NCBI RefSeq assembly: GCF_037126465.1
Contig: NC_088206.1
Coordinates: forward strand, 28,460,790 to 28,524,789
DNA from: Ornithodoros turicata
Lineage: Eukaryota; Arthropoda; Arachnida; Ixodida; Argasidae
Length of the DNA: 64,000 nt
Direction of reading: 5' to 3'
Shown here: piece by piece, positions 23,304 to 33,453 of the stretch
Layout: the number at the start of each line of letters is the position of its first letter
Numbering within the stretch: the first letter of the stretch is position 1
Notes under the pieces: model-generated
Seen by the model: the letters and a program-made list of their open reading frames with translations, nothing else
Told to the model about the DNA's origin: nothing
Databases searched by the model: none
Program-made: the position numbers and the translations under genes

Positions 23304-24030
23304 GTGCGCTTGACCTACCACCATTCGAGCCGAAAAAAAATCGTGGCACCTCCAATGGATGTATAATGTCACACGGCAAAATATCTATGTTGTAGTGGTA
23401 GCCGTTGTCGCTCCAGGCGCCGTTAAAGAGTGAGTTTCCTCTAAACACCACCAATCGCCTGAAAGTTTGTAGCGACGCTCCGGGATCTCCTAGAGACTTG
23501 GGATTTGTTTTAAATTGTAGAAGGTGTTTTATTTTATAATCGCAGCGGAATTCCCGCCTTTTTACCTTCTCCCGTCATTGCCTACGGAACCCGTCACGAA
23601 CGCAATTTTCGCCTAGGTTTGCGATTTTTTTACGCCTGATGGGTCAGCTGTATTTTCGTGAATATTTTTTCTGTAGTAGTTCTCATGTCGCTGTTCATGC
23701 AAAAAAACTCGTCAGAACTGAGCGAGTAGTTGGGAATGTAATAAAAATTGGTAAAGTAGTCATTTTTAGCTAAATCCGCAATGTTCGGAGGCGAAATTCG
23801 GAATGAGGAGGTCGGTTTGGAAAAATAATGCTCGCGTCATTGTATGCGACGGACCTTCCCATACAACATATAAAAAAATCTCGAGGGTATTTTTTGATAA
23901 GAATTTTGCCAGACGGACACGTCGCCACGTCTCCGCGAGGGATTCTGCGTCTGGCTGAGGCGTCGCTAAGGCTGGACGCGACGCGTCGACTACAGATATT
24001 CAGCGTTGCGTTCGTCGGTCAGTCTGTCAC
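23304..24030. other. No gene recognised
   Basis: AT-rich, short frames only. Confidence 0.4.
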
Positions 24031-24084
24031 GATGGACGAAGCGATACCATCGGGAAGCTCGGATGATCTCTGCAGTTCCGCCAG
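24031..24084 (+). other. Possible first coding exon of the broken gene at 24590-33648
   Basis: An ATG opens 18 codons (MDEAIPSGSSDDLCSSA) that run into a donor GCCAG|GTAGGT at 24085. An acceptor-like TTCGATTACAG at 24343-24353 follows, but the frame after it meets a stop, so the link is speculative. Confidence 0.25.
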
Positions 24085-24434
24085 GTAGGTTTCTTTTGTC
24101 CACATCTGAACCAGATTACCTGATGGCAAGGATAGGAGGGCAGTGTATGCGTGGATTGTGTGGGCTGTTCTATCAAACAGGACGCATGTTGGGTTGAGAG
24201 GCAACGAAGGCAAAAAAGATAAGTCCAACCGCAGTAAGGGGAGTGGATTGTTGACATCGGATGTGTAACATCCGCCGTCTGGTCCCCATTTTTATTCTCT
24301 GTGTCTTGATGTACTTGCGTTCACTTGTGGATCGATTGCCTTCGATTACAGGGAATGCGACGCCCCATTGGAGCCATAGTCCCTCGGCCCCAAAGGTTGT
24401 CACAAAAGTACCCTAACAACCAGGACAGAGCTAA

Positions 24435-24578
24435 GGTAGATGGGTAGAAATCCAGCGAACCGGTAGAGATGTAGGAAGGGGGTTGCCTCAGGACAGAAGC
24501 CGCCGATATTTCGAACAGAGACTGTTCTAGTCTCTGTTCGAAATATCGGCGGCTTCTGTCCTGAGGCAACCCCCTTCC
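24435..24578. mobile_element. Hairpin-forming short insertion, perfect 50-bp arms, 12-bp TSD
   Basis: GGACAGAGCTAA occurs at 24423-24434 and 24579-24590, a 12-bp target duplication. Inside, a 39-base head with AGCGAACCGGT leads to a left arm (24474-24523) and a right arm (24529-24578) that are exact complements over 50 bases with a 5-base loop GTTCT. Same family as 10878-11082. It lies directly upstream of the first readable piece of the broken gene. Confidence 0.9.
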
Positions 24579-24589
24579 GGACAGAGCTA

Positions 24590-24947
24590 ATGGATTTCAA
24601 GACCATATCCAGCCGGGAACAGACGTTGCTGTGTCTTCGTTCGAAGAGGAACCAGGAATCCATCAAGAATGTGTGCGCTCACCACTATTGTTTGTACATC
24701 TTTAAATACTCTTCTCTTCTTGCTTCAAAAAGCTGCGCTGACCCCTTAGGTACTCACAAAAAGTATGCGAGGGGGACAAAACGGGTCACGCTACGCATTG
24801 CAACGGCACATCCTATGCTTATTCCTGGTGACCTTCTCTGCCCGGCGTGCTACATCAGCTGCTCAAAGTCGCTGAAAGTGCAGAGAGATTCACCACCAGA
24901 AGAAGAGGAAGAGGAGCGTATGTCGACCCCCTTGCTGGCACCGGAAG
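24590..24947 (+). pseudogene. N-terminal part of broken gene of unnamed family (VDFAENY family)
   Basis: Open frame of about 119 residues with a Cys/His pattern: CAHHY, then CADP...HKK, then LCPACYISC, followed by an acidic EEEEEE stretch. The arrangement suggests an N-terminal zinc-binding region. Its end coincides with the tail of the LINE inserted at 24947, and the next pieces on the same strand continue at 27360. From memory, similar Cys/His plus HKK arrangements precede the downstream blocks in multi-copy invertebrate proteins, but I cannot name the family. It is linked to the later pieces by order and strand, not by a proven splice or frame. Confidence 0.55.
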
Positions 24948-27330
24948 GTGTTTTGATTTTGATTTTTGATTTTTGATTTTGATTTTATTGGGTCATTTCT
25001 TCAAGTTAAACGGTCACATCAACTGAGTGGTCCCTTAGCAGAAGCTAGTGATGGGTCCACTAAAGATGTTCATCAATGACATTGGCAACAGTGACAGCAA
25101 AAAAGAAAAAGAAAAAAGAAATGTCTAGAAAAATCACTGTAAAGTGCAGCACATAACCACGAAGTGCAGCATATAACCACAAAGTACATTCACTGTAAAA
25201 TACAGCGACTATTGGTTGTAATCGGCATATTACGGATTTACGATATATGTACTCGATCCTCCGACAGAATGAAGTCCTGTAATGATTTTGAGAACAGCTG
25301 GGTGTTTCTTACTTCTATCGGCAACTGGTTCCAAATGCGCACTCCCAAATGCTGAAGAGTCCTGGTACCATAGACATTATTTGCACTTGAAATGATAAGC
25401 TTTTTATCTGTTTGCATCCTAGTTGGTCTGCGCGGTTGCTGCAGGCTGGAGACGTCAATTGGAATGTTATTTCTGATTACGTTTTTCATTATTTGAGCCC
25501 ATCGCTGAACCACTAACTGCTCCAAGGTAAGAAACTGCAGGGTATTGAAAAGTACCTTGGACGGGGAGCGGTTATTGGTACCTGTTATAATCCTAACCGC
25601 ACGTTTCTGTAACGTTATTAGTACCCTTAAATATGTATGGTATGTACTACCCCATGTTTCCAAACAGTAGGTGAGATGACTCTGTATAAAAGAGAAGTAC
25701 AACAGTTTCATTACGTGCAGTGGAAATATGTGCCTACACTTGATGAGTAAATGACAGCCATATGCCAATTTTCTTCTAAGTGACTCTATATGTGGCTTCC
25801 AACATAGTGTGTTATCAAGTATTATGCCCAGGTACCGAACCTGATTAGACTGTGTTATAGGACTATCACACAACTTCATTTGAAAGCTGCTGGTGTCTAT
25901 CGGACTTTTAAAAGAGTGAAATATAAGAAATGTGGTTTTATTTGTATTTAAGGTTAGCTGATTACGAAGCAACCATCTTTCGAGTGCACGCAAATCTCCT
26001 TGCATGGTGTCTGAGATATCCTTAAGTGTTGGACTCGATATAAATAAGCATGTGTCGTCTGCATAAAGGTAAGAAGTAAAGACTTTTAAGCTGTTTGGGA
26101 GATCATTTACATATAGGGCGAACAGTATCGGCCCCAGCACAGAGCCCTGCGGTACACCGACATTTATGTCCAAATACGCAGATGATGTCCCATCGATAGT
26201 TACCAGCTGTTTACGTCCTGACAGGTAACTATGGAAGAAGCTATTTATGTGTCCCCTAAATCCGTACGAGTTTAATTTATCCAACAGTATAGCGTGATTG
26301 ACAGTATCAAAGGCTTTTCTTAAATCTAGAAACAGCCCCAGCACAAGTTTTCTGTCATTAAGAGCAGTGTTGATAAACTGGCTTACTGCTAAAGTGGCTG
26401 TTGCAGTGGATCTGCGCGCTCTAAAACCATGTTGACTGTCGCTAATCACGCCATACTTTTCAAGAAAGGAGGTCACTCTCTTACATATTATTTTTTCGAA
26501 TATTATATTTATTGTGTTAAGAACAGAGATAGGGCGGTAATTTTCAAGAACATCTTTATCACCACCTTTAAATATCGGAACAACCTTGGCAACTTTCAAA
26601 GCATCGGGATAAACCCCTAATGAGACTGAGTGGTTGTAAAGATAACATAACGGATGGCTAAGTATGTCCACCAGCCTCTTAATTACCGAGACACTAATAT
26701 TATCAACACCCATTGCTGTATTGGACTTCATGCTGTGGATTATGCCGATTACCTCCTGTACATCAATAGGTTCAAAAACAAAGCTGTTACTAGGAGTTTG
26801 TTCTACTTGCTCTGCGAGCTCTCCATCTCCATTTCCAATAAAAGCATGGGCAAGACTTTGCCCTATCGAGACAAAGTAATGATTGAAATTCTCACACAAT
26901 TCTTGATGTGTAACCCCAGCCCTGTCTCTGTCAGTGAGGACCTGAACTTTTGGTGTAGCAATTACAGAGTTGATAATTTTCCACATCTGCTTACTATCCC
27001 CATGAGAGCGAGATATAATGTCATGGTAATACTTTGATTTCACTTGGCGCAACTCCTTAGTTACTAAATTTCTGTAGTATCTGTACCTGTTTAAATAATA
27101 TGCGTTATCCTTGTGTTGTCTAAATTTGCGATACCATTTTTGCTTTATCTTTAGAATGTTCAAAACTCTATCTGTCATCCAAGGACAAAGTGGTGCGTCG
27201 TACGCCTTGCCTACCATCTTCCTTGAATCATATATAGCGCTTCTCACGAGGGCCACAAATACGTCTAATTCAACATTAACGTCTGTGTTACACATCAATG
27301 ACCAATCCATACAGGAGAGTTGCTGACGTA
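24947..27330 (-). mobile_element. CR1/L2-type LINE, 5'-truncated, RT intact
   Basis: A long RT reading frame lies on the minus strand and the 3' end is marked by a (GATTTT)n tail at 24950-24993. The upstream endonuclease is missing. No target duplication was found by eye. It sits between the N-terminal and central parts of the broken gene. Confidence 0.8.
25238..27310 (-). CDS. LINE reverse transcriptase (endonuclease missing)
   Basis: 690 residues with no internal stop. The RT domain shows VPIFKGGDKDVLENYRPISV, HGFRARRSTATATL, LDLRKAFDTVNHAIL (first catalytic Asp), GVPQGSVLGPILFALYVNDL and LYADDTCLF (catalytic YADD), then NKTTFLIF and VRYLGIILD. A 150-residue C-terminal region with the LTYCLETWG and LQKRAVRIITG blocks follows, typical of CR1/L2/Jockey-group LINEs without RNase H. 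The apurinic endonuclease that should precede it is absent, so the insertion is 5'-truncated and cannot move itself. An intact frame of this length suggests a recent insertion. The Met at 27310 may not be a real start. Confidence 0.9.
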   Translation of the reverse strand: MDWSLMCNTDVNVELDVFVALVRSAIYDSRKMVGKAYDAPLCPWMTDRVLNILKIKQKWYRKFRQHKDNAYYLNRYRYYRNLVTKELRQVKSKYYHDIISRSHGDSKQMWKIINSVIATPKVQVLTDRDRAGVTHQELCENFNHYFVSIGQSLAHAFIGNGDGELAEQVEQTPSNSFVFEPIDVQEVIGIIHSMKSNTAMGVDNISVSVIKRLVDILSHPLCYLYNHSVSLGVYPDALKVAKVVPIFKGGDKDVLENYRPISVLNTINIIFEKIICKRVTSFLEKYGVISDSQHGFRARRSTATATLAVSQFINTALNDRKLVLGLFLDLRKAFDTVNHAILLDKLNSYGFRGHINSFFHSYLSGRKQLVTIDGTSSAYLDINVGVPQGSVLGPILFALYVNDLPNSLKVFTSYLYADDTCLFISSPTLKDISDTMQGDLRALERWLLRNQLTLNTNKTTFLIFHSFKSPIDTSSFQMKLCDSPITQSNQVRYLGIILDNTLCWKPHIESLRRKLAYGCHLLIKCRHIFPLHVMKLLYFSFIQSHLTYCLETWGSTYHTYLRVLITLQKRAVRIITGTNNRSPSKVLFNTLQFLTLEQLVVQRWAQIMKNVIRNNIPIDVSSLQQPRRPTRMQTDKKLIISSANNVYGTRTLQHLGVRIWNQLPIEVRNTQLFSKSLQDFILSEDRVHIS

Positions 27331-27359
27331 GTCGTGAATAGTTAATGTGATATTTAGAT

Positions 27360-27830
27360 GGTCTGATGGTCTCATGGTTTTGGAAGCAACCAATCGGTCA
27401 TTAGAGATGGTTGGTGAAACGCCCGTTTATCGAAAGCGGTCAATTAGTACACGCCAGAGTTATGCCAGGAAGAAGCTTGCGAAGATTCGGAAGTCCTTTC
27501 ACCAAAGGCTCCAGGAAACACTGAATGTTAATTGCGATGCAGAGGATCCCCTTTCGAAGGATTACACCACTCTGCTGTCCGAACTCAAGACTAAATTTAG
27601 AAATGAATCGTCTCGAGAAAAAAGGTTGGCTATTCTCACTTTAGCACCCCTTTCCTGGAGCCGGGAACAAATTTCGAATTTCTTCGGAGCTTCAGAGGAG
27701 GTTGTTCGGAGAGCGAGAAGTCTACGTGACAAACATGGGGCCCTAGCTTGCCCTGAACGGCGGACTGGGCACGGTATTTCCGAAGACGTGAGATCGTCAA
27801 TTACTCAATTTTTTGAAGACGACAGAATAT
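27360..27830 (+). pseudogene. Broken gene (VDFAENY family), second piece
   Basis: About 155 residues: EATNRSLEMVGETPVYRKRS, basic helix-rich text with many Lys/Arg, then LAPLSWSREQISNFFGASEEVVRRARSL, which looks like a helix-turn-helix (DNA-binding) segment, and a hinge PERRTGHGISEDVRSSITQFF. The frame stops four bases after a target duplication boundary at 27830. After removing the 119-bp insertion and one 11-bp copy (130 bases, 130 mod 3 = 1), the frame runs straight into the next piece, so both belonged to one exon. Confidence 0.75.
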
Positions 27831-27949
27831 GAGAGAACTGATGTTTTGAGGCTGGAACAACACAGAAGGGACAAATACATACAAAGCCTCAATTTGCCTA
27901 AGAAATCTTCATTTTTCATCATTCATCTTTCATCGTTAATTTCTTTCAA
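27831..27949 (+). mobile_element. SINE insertion, 119 bp, 11-bp TSD
   Basis: CGACAGAATAT at 27820-27830 and 27950-27960 is the duplicated target. The insert starts GAGAGAACTGATGTTTTGAGG and ends with TTCATC/TTTCATC repeats, a tail also present in the minus-strand SINE near 46360-46445. It breaks the reading frame of the surrounding gene. Confidence 0.85.
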
Positions 27950-27960
27950 CGACAGAATAT

Positions 27961-29012
27961 CTCACAGTTTTCCCGGTAAGAAAGATGTAAAACAGGGGCA
28001 TCAAAAGAGGATGATGCTGATGAACTTGCATGAAGTACATACACTATGGAAAGAAGAGAATCCCGGTATGAATGCAGGATTTTCAACCTTTGCTTCCTTA
28101 CGCCCTGCGTGGTGCGTCATCGCTGGTGCACCTGGTACACACACGATGTGCGTGTGTATGTACCATCAAAATGTCAAACTGATGTTGAACGCAATTGTGG
28201 TGAAAGACAGCTACAAGGATCTAATGGCTACCACTGTCTGCCATATGGAAAGTTCTAAGTGCATGAACGGCGACTGCAAAGATTGCCCCGGACCAGAAAA
28301 ACCCCGTCAGTATATAGAAAGCACAGCAACTGTTGACTTCGAGTGCACAGACAGCGTGTGTTTCAAACAATGGGTTACTGGTAAGCGTGCAACTTTAGCG
28401 ACGATTACGTACACCGCTTGGTTACAGAGATTGAGGACATCAGGCCACATCATTTTTTTTTTTTTTTAAAGAACAAGCCCGGTATCTCTGGGACCTGAAA
28501 CTGCGTTTACCTGCAAGCGGAGGAATAGTTATCGTGGATTTTGCGGAGAACTATGATCTTGTTGAACAAAACTCTCCGCAGTCGTTTTATTGGGACGAAA
28601 GTCAGGCAACTGTGCATCCAATGGTCCTTTACTACAACAACGCGGAATCAACTGTTCAGCTCAACCATAAGGCATTTGTGGTGATCTCTGATCGCCTAGT
28701 GCACGATAACGCCGCAGTTCACTGCTTCCAGGGGCACCTCACATCATACATCAAGAAGCATCTTCCAGAAATTAGGAAACTACACTATTTCAGTGATGGG
28801 GCTGCGTCCCAATACAAAAATAAGAAAAACTATGCCAAACCTGTGCCTTAATTCCGCGGATTTCAGCATAAACGCTGCGTGGAATTTTTTCGCAACTTCT
28901 CATGGAAAATGGTCTTGTGACGGCGTAGGAGGGACGGTAAAAAGCTTGCATCAAAGGCCAGCCTTCAACGAGTATATGATCAGCAGATTTTAACGCCGAA
29001 GGACCTCTTCGC
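27961..29012 (+). pseudogene. Broken gene (VDFAENY family), central pieces
   Basis: Blocks in order: SFPGKKD, KRMMLMNLHEVHTLWKEENP, GFSTFASLRPAWCVIAGAPG with CVCMYHQNVKLML, a Cys cluster (CMNGDCKDCPGPEK), then VDFAENYDLVEQNSPQSFYW, LHYFSDGAASQYKNKKNY, and WNFFATSHGKWSCDGVGG. Frames change at about 28395, at a T14 run (28454-28467), at about 28840 and at about 28990, at least four small indels, so the copy is dead. The Asp in VDFAENY, the Asp in SDGAASQ and the HGK..CDG block look like a retroviral-integrase-like/DDE-type catalytic arrangement, but I only infer this. The text ends at 29012 where the MULE-type terminal repeat starts, and resumes at 33454. Confidence 0.7.
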
Positions 29013-29473
29013 GGTAGCACCCCGATTCGTCCAAATGTTTATTTCGTCCAAGTATTCACAACGTCCAAGTACTCAGCACGTCCGAAAAAAATTGGACATA
29101 GTGGGCATTGGACGAACTGAACCAAAGGGGGGAAAACTTGACCAACCCGTCCAAATAACCGTACCGTCCAAACGCTTGTTTCGTCCGAAAAGGGAGGGGG
29201 ATCTCCGAATGCGAGTGAACAATTGCTTCGTTTACGAAAGATGTCATGCCATACACCAAGTAAAACGAAAAACAAATGCTCAGCCTGCTCTGTTTATTTA
29301 TTTTTCTTTCTTTCTTTTTTTTTTTCATTCCAACAACTGACTTATTAGTTGAAGGTAAGATTTAAACATTCCCACTGAAAGATGTTATGCACCGAGTAAA
29401 ACGAGAAACAAATGCTAAGCATGCTCCGTTTAGTTGTTTTTTTTTTCTTTTCTTTGAACAACTAACTTATTAG

Positions 29474-30053
29474 TTAGCATGGCCCAGCAAGTGGGACATG
29501 CGCTGCAGGTATGCCTTGATGACATGAGCAAACTGCTCTGTTACGTCTGTGAAGGGTGCTTCGTTTCCCAGCATCATTTCCCCTGAGCTGTATTTTCCGT
29601 ACGCCCATGAGAAGGAAGAGCGAGCCTCTTGTAGTATCGTCTCCTGCTTGGCGAAGCCCCGTTCAACAGCAGCCGAATGCGTACCTGCAAATGGCGGTAA
29701 GAAGCATGAATACAAAGAGAGCAAGCGAGGAAGTATATATGCTATATTCTATTAATTATCATGATGATGTTCCCTGATTATGCGAATTTGTTGCTTGCCT
29801 GGTTGTGCTTACATTGTGTATGGTTGACTCAAATTCGACGAGGAACTTCGAAAACGTCATGTGGGGTTGGCTCTTGAATTTCATGCGCAGCGAATTATGC
29901 CACCCTTCGGCGTGATTGTTTGTGTGGAGATCGTCCTCGTCCGCAAACTAATTCCAGAGATGAACGTTGGTAAGCCACTGCCGCTCGAAGTAGTCTACGT
30001 AAAGGCAAAGGACAGCAAGTTTCCTTTCAGATCCCTAGATGTTTCCAAGAAAG
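29474..30053 (-). pseudogene. MULE transposase C-terminal exons, left arm copy
   Basis: Mirror copy of the exons at 32366-32983. The segment equivalent to LWNYFADEDDLRTNNHAEGWHN carries a stop (TAG for Y), and the second exon has a deletion that shifts its frame near 29640 (the 32760-32795 block of the other arm is missing). Dead. Confidence 0.65.
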
Positions 30054-30341
30054 ATCACTGACATTGGGAAACGCGGTACTTAGCGAGAACACGGTTATAG
30101 AAAACAACACATCGTTAACTGGACGGTCACCGTAGGTCAGCGGTCCTGTGAACGGGTTTGTGTTTTCTGTGATTCCCCGTTTGATCGATAATCCATTTGC
30201 TTTCGTGAATACAGTCACCTGCCATTCACCCAGTGTCAAAATGGCCTGTACTTTAATGAATGCAGCCAGGCAGTCGCCTGCCGAAAGGAGCAGAGCCTTT
30301 GGGAATTCCCCCATTTGGACGAAATGGGCTATTGGACGGTA

Positions 30342-30675
30342 CGGGTATTGGACGCGCTGGGCAAGTTTCTCCTCGCCTGTTCATTTCGTCCAGGTGTTCA
30401 GTACGTCCGATTTTTTTCGGACGAATTAAATATTTGGACGTTGTGAGTACTTGGACGAAATAAACGTTTGGACGAAATGGGGCGTAACCCCTCTTCGCAT
30501 GGGTCCATCACAACATGGAATCGTCCCAATTCGTCCCAATTCGTCCAAACGTTTATTTTGTCCAAGTACTCACAACGTCCAAATATTTAATTCGTCCGAA
30601 AAAAAATCGGACGTACTGGACACTTGGACGAAATGAACAGGCGAGGACAAACTTGCACAGCGCGACCCATACCCG
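30342..30675. repeat. Inner palindrome at the centre of the fold-back
   Basis: Begins CGGGTATTGGACGCGCTG and ends with the complement of CGGGTATGGGTCGCGCTG. Arms of about 130 bases, rich in TTGGACGAA, surround about 60 unpaired bases. It looks like a non-autonomous relative nested in the larger element. Confidence 0.7.
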
Positions 30676-30899
30676 GTAGCACCCCGATTCGTCCAAATGT
30701 ATATTTCGTCCAAGTATTCACAACGTCTAAGTACTCAGCACGTCCGAAAAAAATTGGACATAGTGGGCATTGGACGAACTGAACCAAAGGGGGCAAAACT
30801 TGACCAACCCGTCCAAATAACCGTACCGTCCAAACGCTTGTTTCGTCCGAAAAGGGAGGGGGATCTCCGAATGCGAGTGAACAATTGCTTCGTTTACGA
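30675..30899 (+). repeat. Third copy of the MULE terminal repeat
   Basis: GGTAGCACCCCGATTCGTCC onward repeats 29013-29237 in the same orientation with few differences (ATGTATATT for ATGTTTATT; AACGTCTAAG for AACGTCCAAG). Confidence 0.85.
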
Positions 30900-31344
30900 T
30901 TGAAGGTAGGATTTAAACATTGGGGGGACACCGAAAGATGCCATGCCATACACCAAGTAAAACGAAAAACAAATGCTCAGCCTGTTCTGTTTATTTATTT
31001 TTCTTTCTTACCGTCCAATAGCTCATTTCGTCCGAATGGGGGAATTCCCAAAGGCTCTGCTCCTTTCGGCAGACGACTGCCTAAGGCTCTGCTCCTTTCG
31101 GCAGGCGACTGCCTGGCTGCATTCATGTAAGCGCGGGCCATTTTGACACTGGGTGAATGGCAGGTGACTGTACTCATGAAAGCAAATGGATTATCGATCA
31201 ATCGGGGAATCACAGAAAACACAAACCCGTTCACAGGACCGCTGACCTACAGTGACCCTCCAGTTAACGATGTGTTGTTTTCTATAACTGTGTTCTCGCT
31301 AAGTACCGCGTTTCCCAATGTCAGTGATCTTTCTTGGAAACATC

Positions 31345-32226
31345 GGAAACCAAACCGCCGTATATACGGACGGTTCCTCCACTACTGGCGGCTCATCTGA
31401 GGCATTTGTAATTCTAGAGGAGTCAATTTCACGTGGGTTCCGCCTTTCGCACCGCACCTCGGCCACCTCTGAGGAGTTGTACGCCATCCTGTTACTCCTA
31501 AAGTCTATTTTGGATCACCACCCCCGCCTCTGGGTGGTTTACACAGATTCGCGGGCGGCGCTGCAGTGCATAGACAACATGGGCATCCGAGGCTCCTTGG
31601 CCCCGGTGGTAGTGAACATCTTGACGACGCTCAAGGTTTTAGAAGACAGGGGCCACCGGCTGACCCTCCAATGGGTCCCTAGCCACATTGGAATAAGAGG
31701 CAATGAAGTAGCGGATCAGGCAGCTGCTGCGGCTCACCATCGCCGCTCAGCAGTCCCCATCATACTTTCGAATGGGGATAGACGCTCCCTCTTGTCCGCA
31801 TTGACTTCGCCTTGGTCCTATCAGGAATGGTGTCATGACATCACCCGGTGGTCGCTTCTGTATGCTGTTGACCCAACTCTATTATTTGAAATGCCAGACG
31901 GTTTCCCTCGCCTCTATACCTCTCTCGTGCGTCGTTTACGACTTAGCGTCGCATTCACCCCTGCACTCCGGTATAGGATGGGCCACAGCAACACGGCGCT
32001 GTGTACAACTTGTGGTGTCCCGGCAACAATTCGACACATTATAGAAGACTGCAGCCAGTACGTACGCGAGCGACGGGCCTTTAAATGTCAACTTGAAACG
32101 CTCGATCAGAGGCCATTCAATATCTGCAAAGTTCTCGGCCCATGGAGTAACCCTGGACATCAGTGCCGTGCAGTTGGCGCTTTTCTTTCCTTTCTGAGGG
32201 CCACCGGCCTCCTTCACGAACTGTAG
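31345..32226 (+). pseudogene. LINE RNase H and zf-RVT domains
   Basis: AVYTDGSSTTGG (first Asp), SATSEELYAILLLL (Glu), VVYTDSRAALQC (second Asp) and LQWVPSHIGIRGNEVADQAA (last Asp) form a complete RNase H with all four acidic residues. CTTCGVPATIRHIIEDC follows, the zf-RVT motif. About 293 residues, no stops, but it lacks endonuclease and RT. The apparent Met at 31318 lies in flanking sequence. Clade is I/R1-like; I cannot be finer. Confidence 0.85.
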
Positions 32227-32352
32227 GGATTTCCTTCTCTCGTCATCCTTTCATATGAACCTTTTTGGAATGGGGTAGGGTCCTGCACTCAACGCAGGGA
32301 AACATCCCACATCATCATCATCATCCATTCATCTATGCTGCTGTTGTTGTTG
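31345..32352 (+). mobile_element. RNase H-bearing LINE 3' end, 11-bp TSD
   Basis: TTGGAAACATC at 31334-31344 and 32353-32363 is the target duplication. The insert is 5'-truncated just before the RNase H domain, and ends with CATCATCATC and a GTT repeat. It split the right arm of the fold-back, so it is younger than that structure. A 3' UTR-only copy of the same family lies at 48687-48792. Confidence 0.9.
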
Positions 32353-32365
32353 TTGGAAACATCTA

Positions 32366-32983
32366 GGGATCTGAAAGGAAACTTGCGGCCCTTTGCCTTT
32401 ACGTAGACTACTTCGAGCGGCAGTGGCTTACCAACGTTCATCTCTGGAATTATTTTGCGGATGAGGACGATCTCCGCACAAACAATCACGCCGAAGGGTG
32501 GCATAATTCGCTGCGCATGAAATTCAAGAGCCAACCCCACATGACGTTTTCGAAGTTCCTCGTCGAATTTGAGTCAACCATACACAATGTAAGCACAACC
32601 AGGTAAGCAACAAATTCGCATAATCAGGGAACATCATCATGATAATTAATAGAATATAGCATATATACTTCCTCGCTTGCTCTCTTTGTATTCATGCTTC
32701 TTACCGCCACTTGCAGGTACGCATTCGGCTGCTGTTGAACGGGGCTTCGCCAAGCAAGAGGCGACGCAATTTCGTGGTGAACAACGCGACGGTACAAGAG
32801 GCTCGCTCTTCCTTCTCATGGGCGTATGGAAAATACAGCTCAGGGGAAATGACGCTGGGAAACGAAGCACCCTTCACAGACGTAACAGAGCAGTTTGCTC
32901 ATGTCATCAAGGCATACCTGCAGCGCATGTCCCACTTGCTGGGCCATGCTAACTATTACGTTAGTTGTTCAAATGAAAAATAA
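32366..32983 (+). pseudogene. MULE-like transposase C-terminal exons, right arm copy
   Basis: Exon A (about 32366-32588) reads LYVDYFERQWL, LWNYFADEDDLRTNNHAEGWHN and MKFKSQPHMTFSKFL, the RTNN-EGWHN block typical of MULE transposase C-terminal regions. A donor GTAAGC at 32589 and acceptor CTTGCAG ending 32716 join in phase to exon B (32717-32983), which reads VRIRLLLNGASPSKRRRNFV and then LGNEAPFTDVTEQFAHVIKAYL. Stop at 32983. The catalytic core is absent, so this is only the 3' end of a transposase gene, captured in the inverted repeat. Confidence 0.7.
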
Positions 32984-33453
32984 AAAAATAAAAGAAAAAA
33001 ATAAACGGAGCAGGCTGAGCATTTGTTGCTCGTTTTACTCGGTGTATAACATGTTTCAGTGGGAATGTTTAAATCTTACCTTCAACTAATAAGTCAGTTG
33101 TTAGAATGGAAAAAAAAAAAAAAAAGAAAGAAAAATAAATAAACACAGCAGGCTGAGCATTTGTTTTTCGTTTTACTTGGTGTATGGCATGGCATCTTTC
33201 GGTGTGAATGGTTAAATCCTGCCTTTAATCGTAAACTAAGCAATTGTTCACTCGCATTCGGAGATCCCCCTCCCTTTTCGGACGAAACAAGCGTTTGGAC
33301 GGTACGGTTATTTGGACGGGTTGGTCAAGTTTTCCCCCCTTTGGTTCAGTTCGTCCAATGCCCACTATGTCCAATTTTTTTCGGACGTGCTCAGTACTTG
33401 GACGTTGTGAATACTTGGACGAAATAAACATTTGGACGAATCGGGGTGCTACC

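Larger units (their letters stand above)
29013..33453. mobile_element. MULE-derived fold-back element (giant inverted repeat)
   Basis: The ends are GGTAGCACCCCGATTCGTCC and its complement, followed by about 220 bases nearly identical on both sides and rich in TTCGTCCAA/TTGGACGAA. The inverted homology then continues: left arm 29013-30340, right arm 31010-33453 (minus a LINE at 31345-32352). Each arm includes the same degenerate transposase 3' exons, in opposite directions. The centre (30341-31009) holds a smaller palindrome and a third copy of the terminal repeat. Long terminal repeats and the MULE-like coding text point to Mutator-like ancestry. No 9-bp duplication was found. Confidence 0.8.

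Noticed and set aside
24947..24993. Splice donor GAAG|GTGTTT as exon end of the broken gene
   Set aside because: Cannot be phased with the best acceptor at 27356-27357; the LINE boundary explains the break as well.
29013..29240. Short proteins such as those reading through the TTCGTCCAA repeats, repeated at 30675 and 33225
   Set aside because: They are translations of terminal repeats and occur on both strands.
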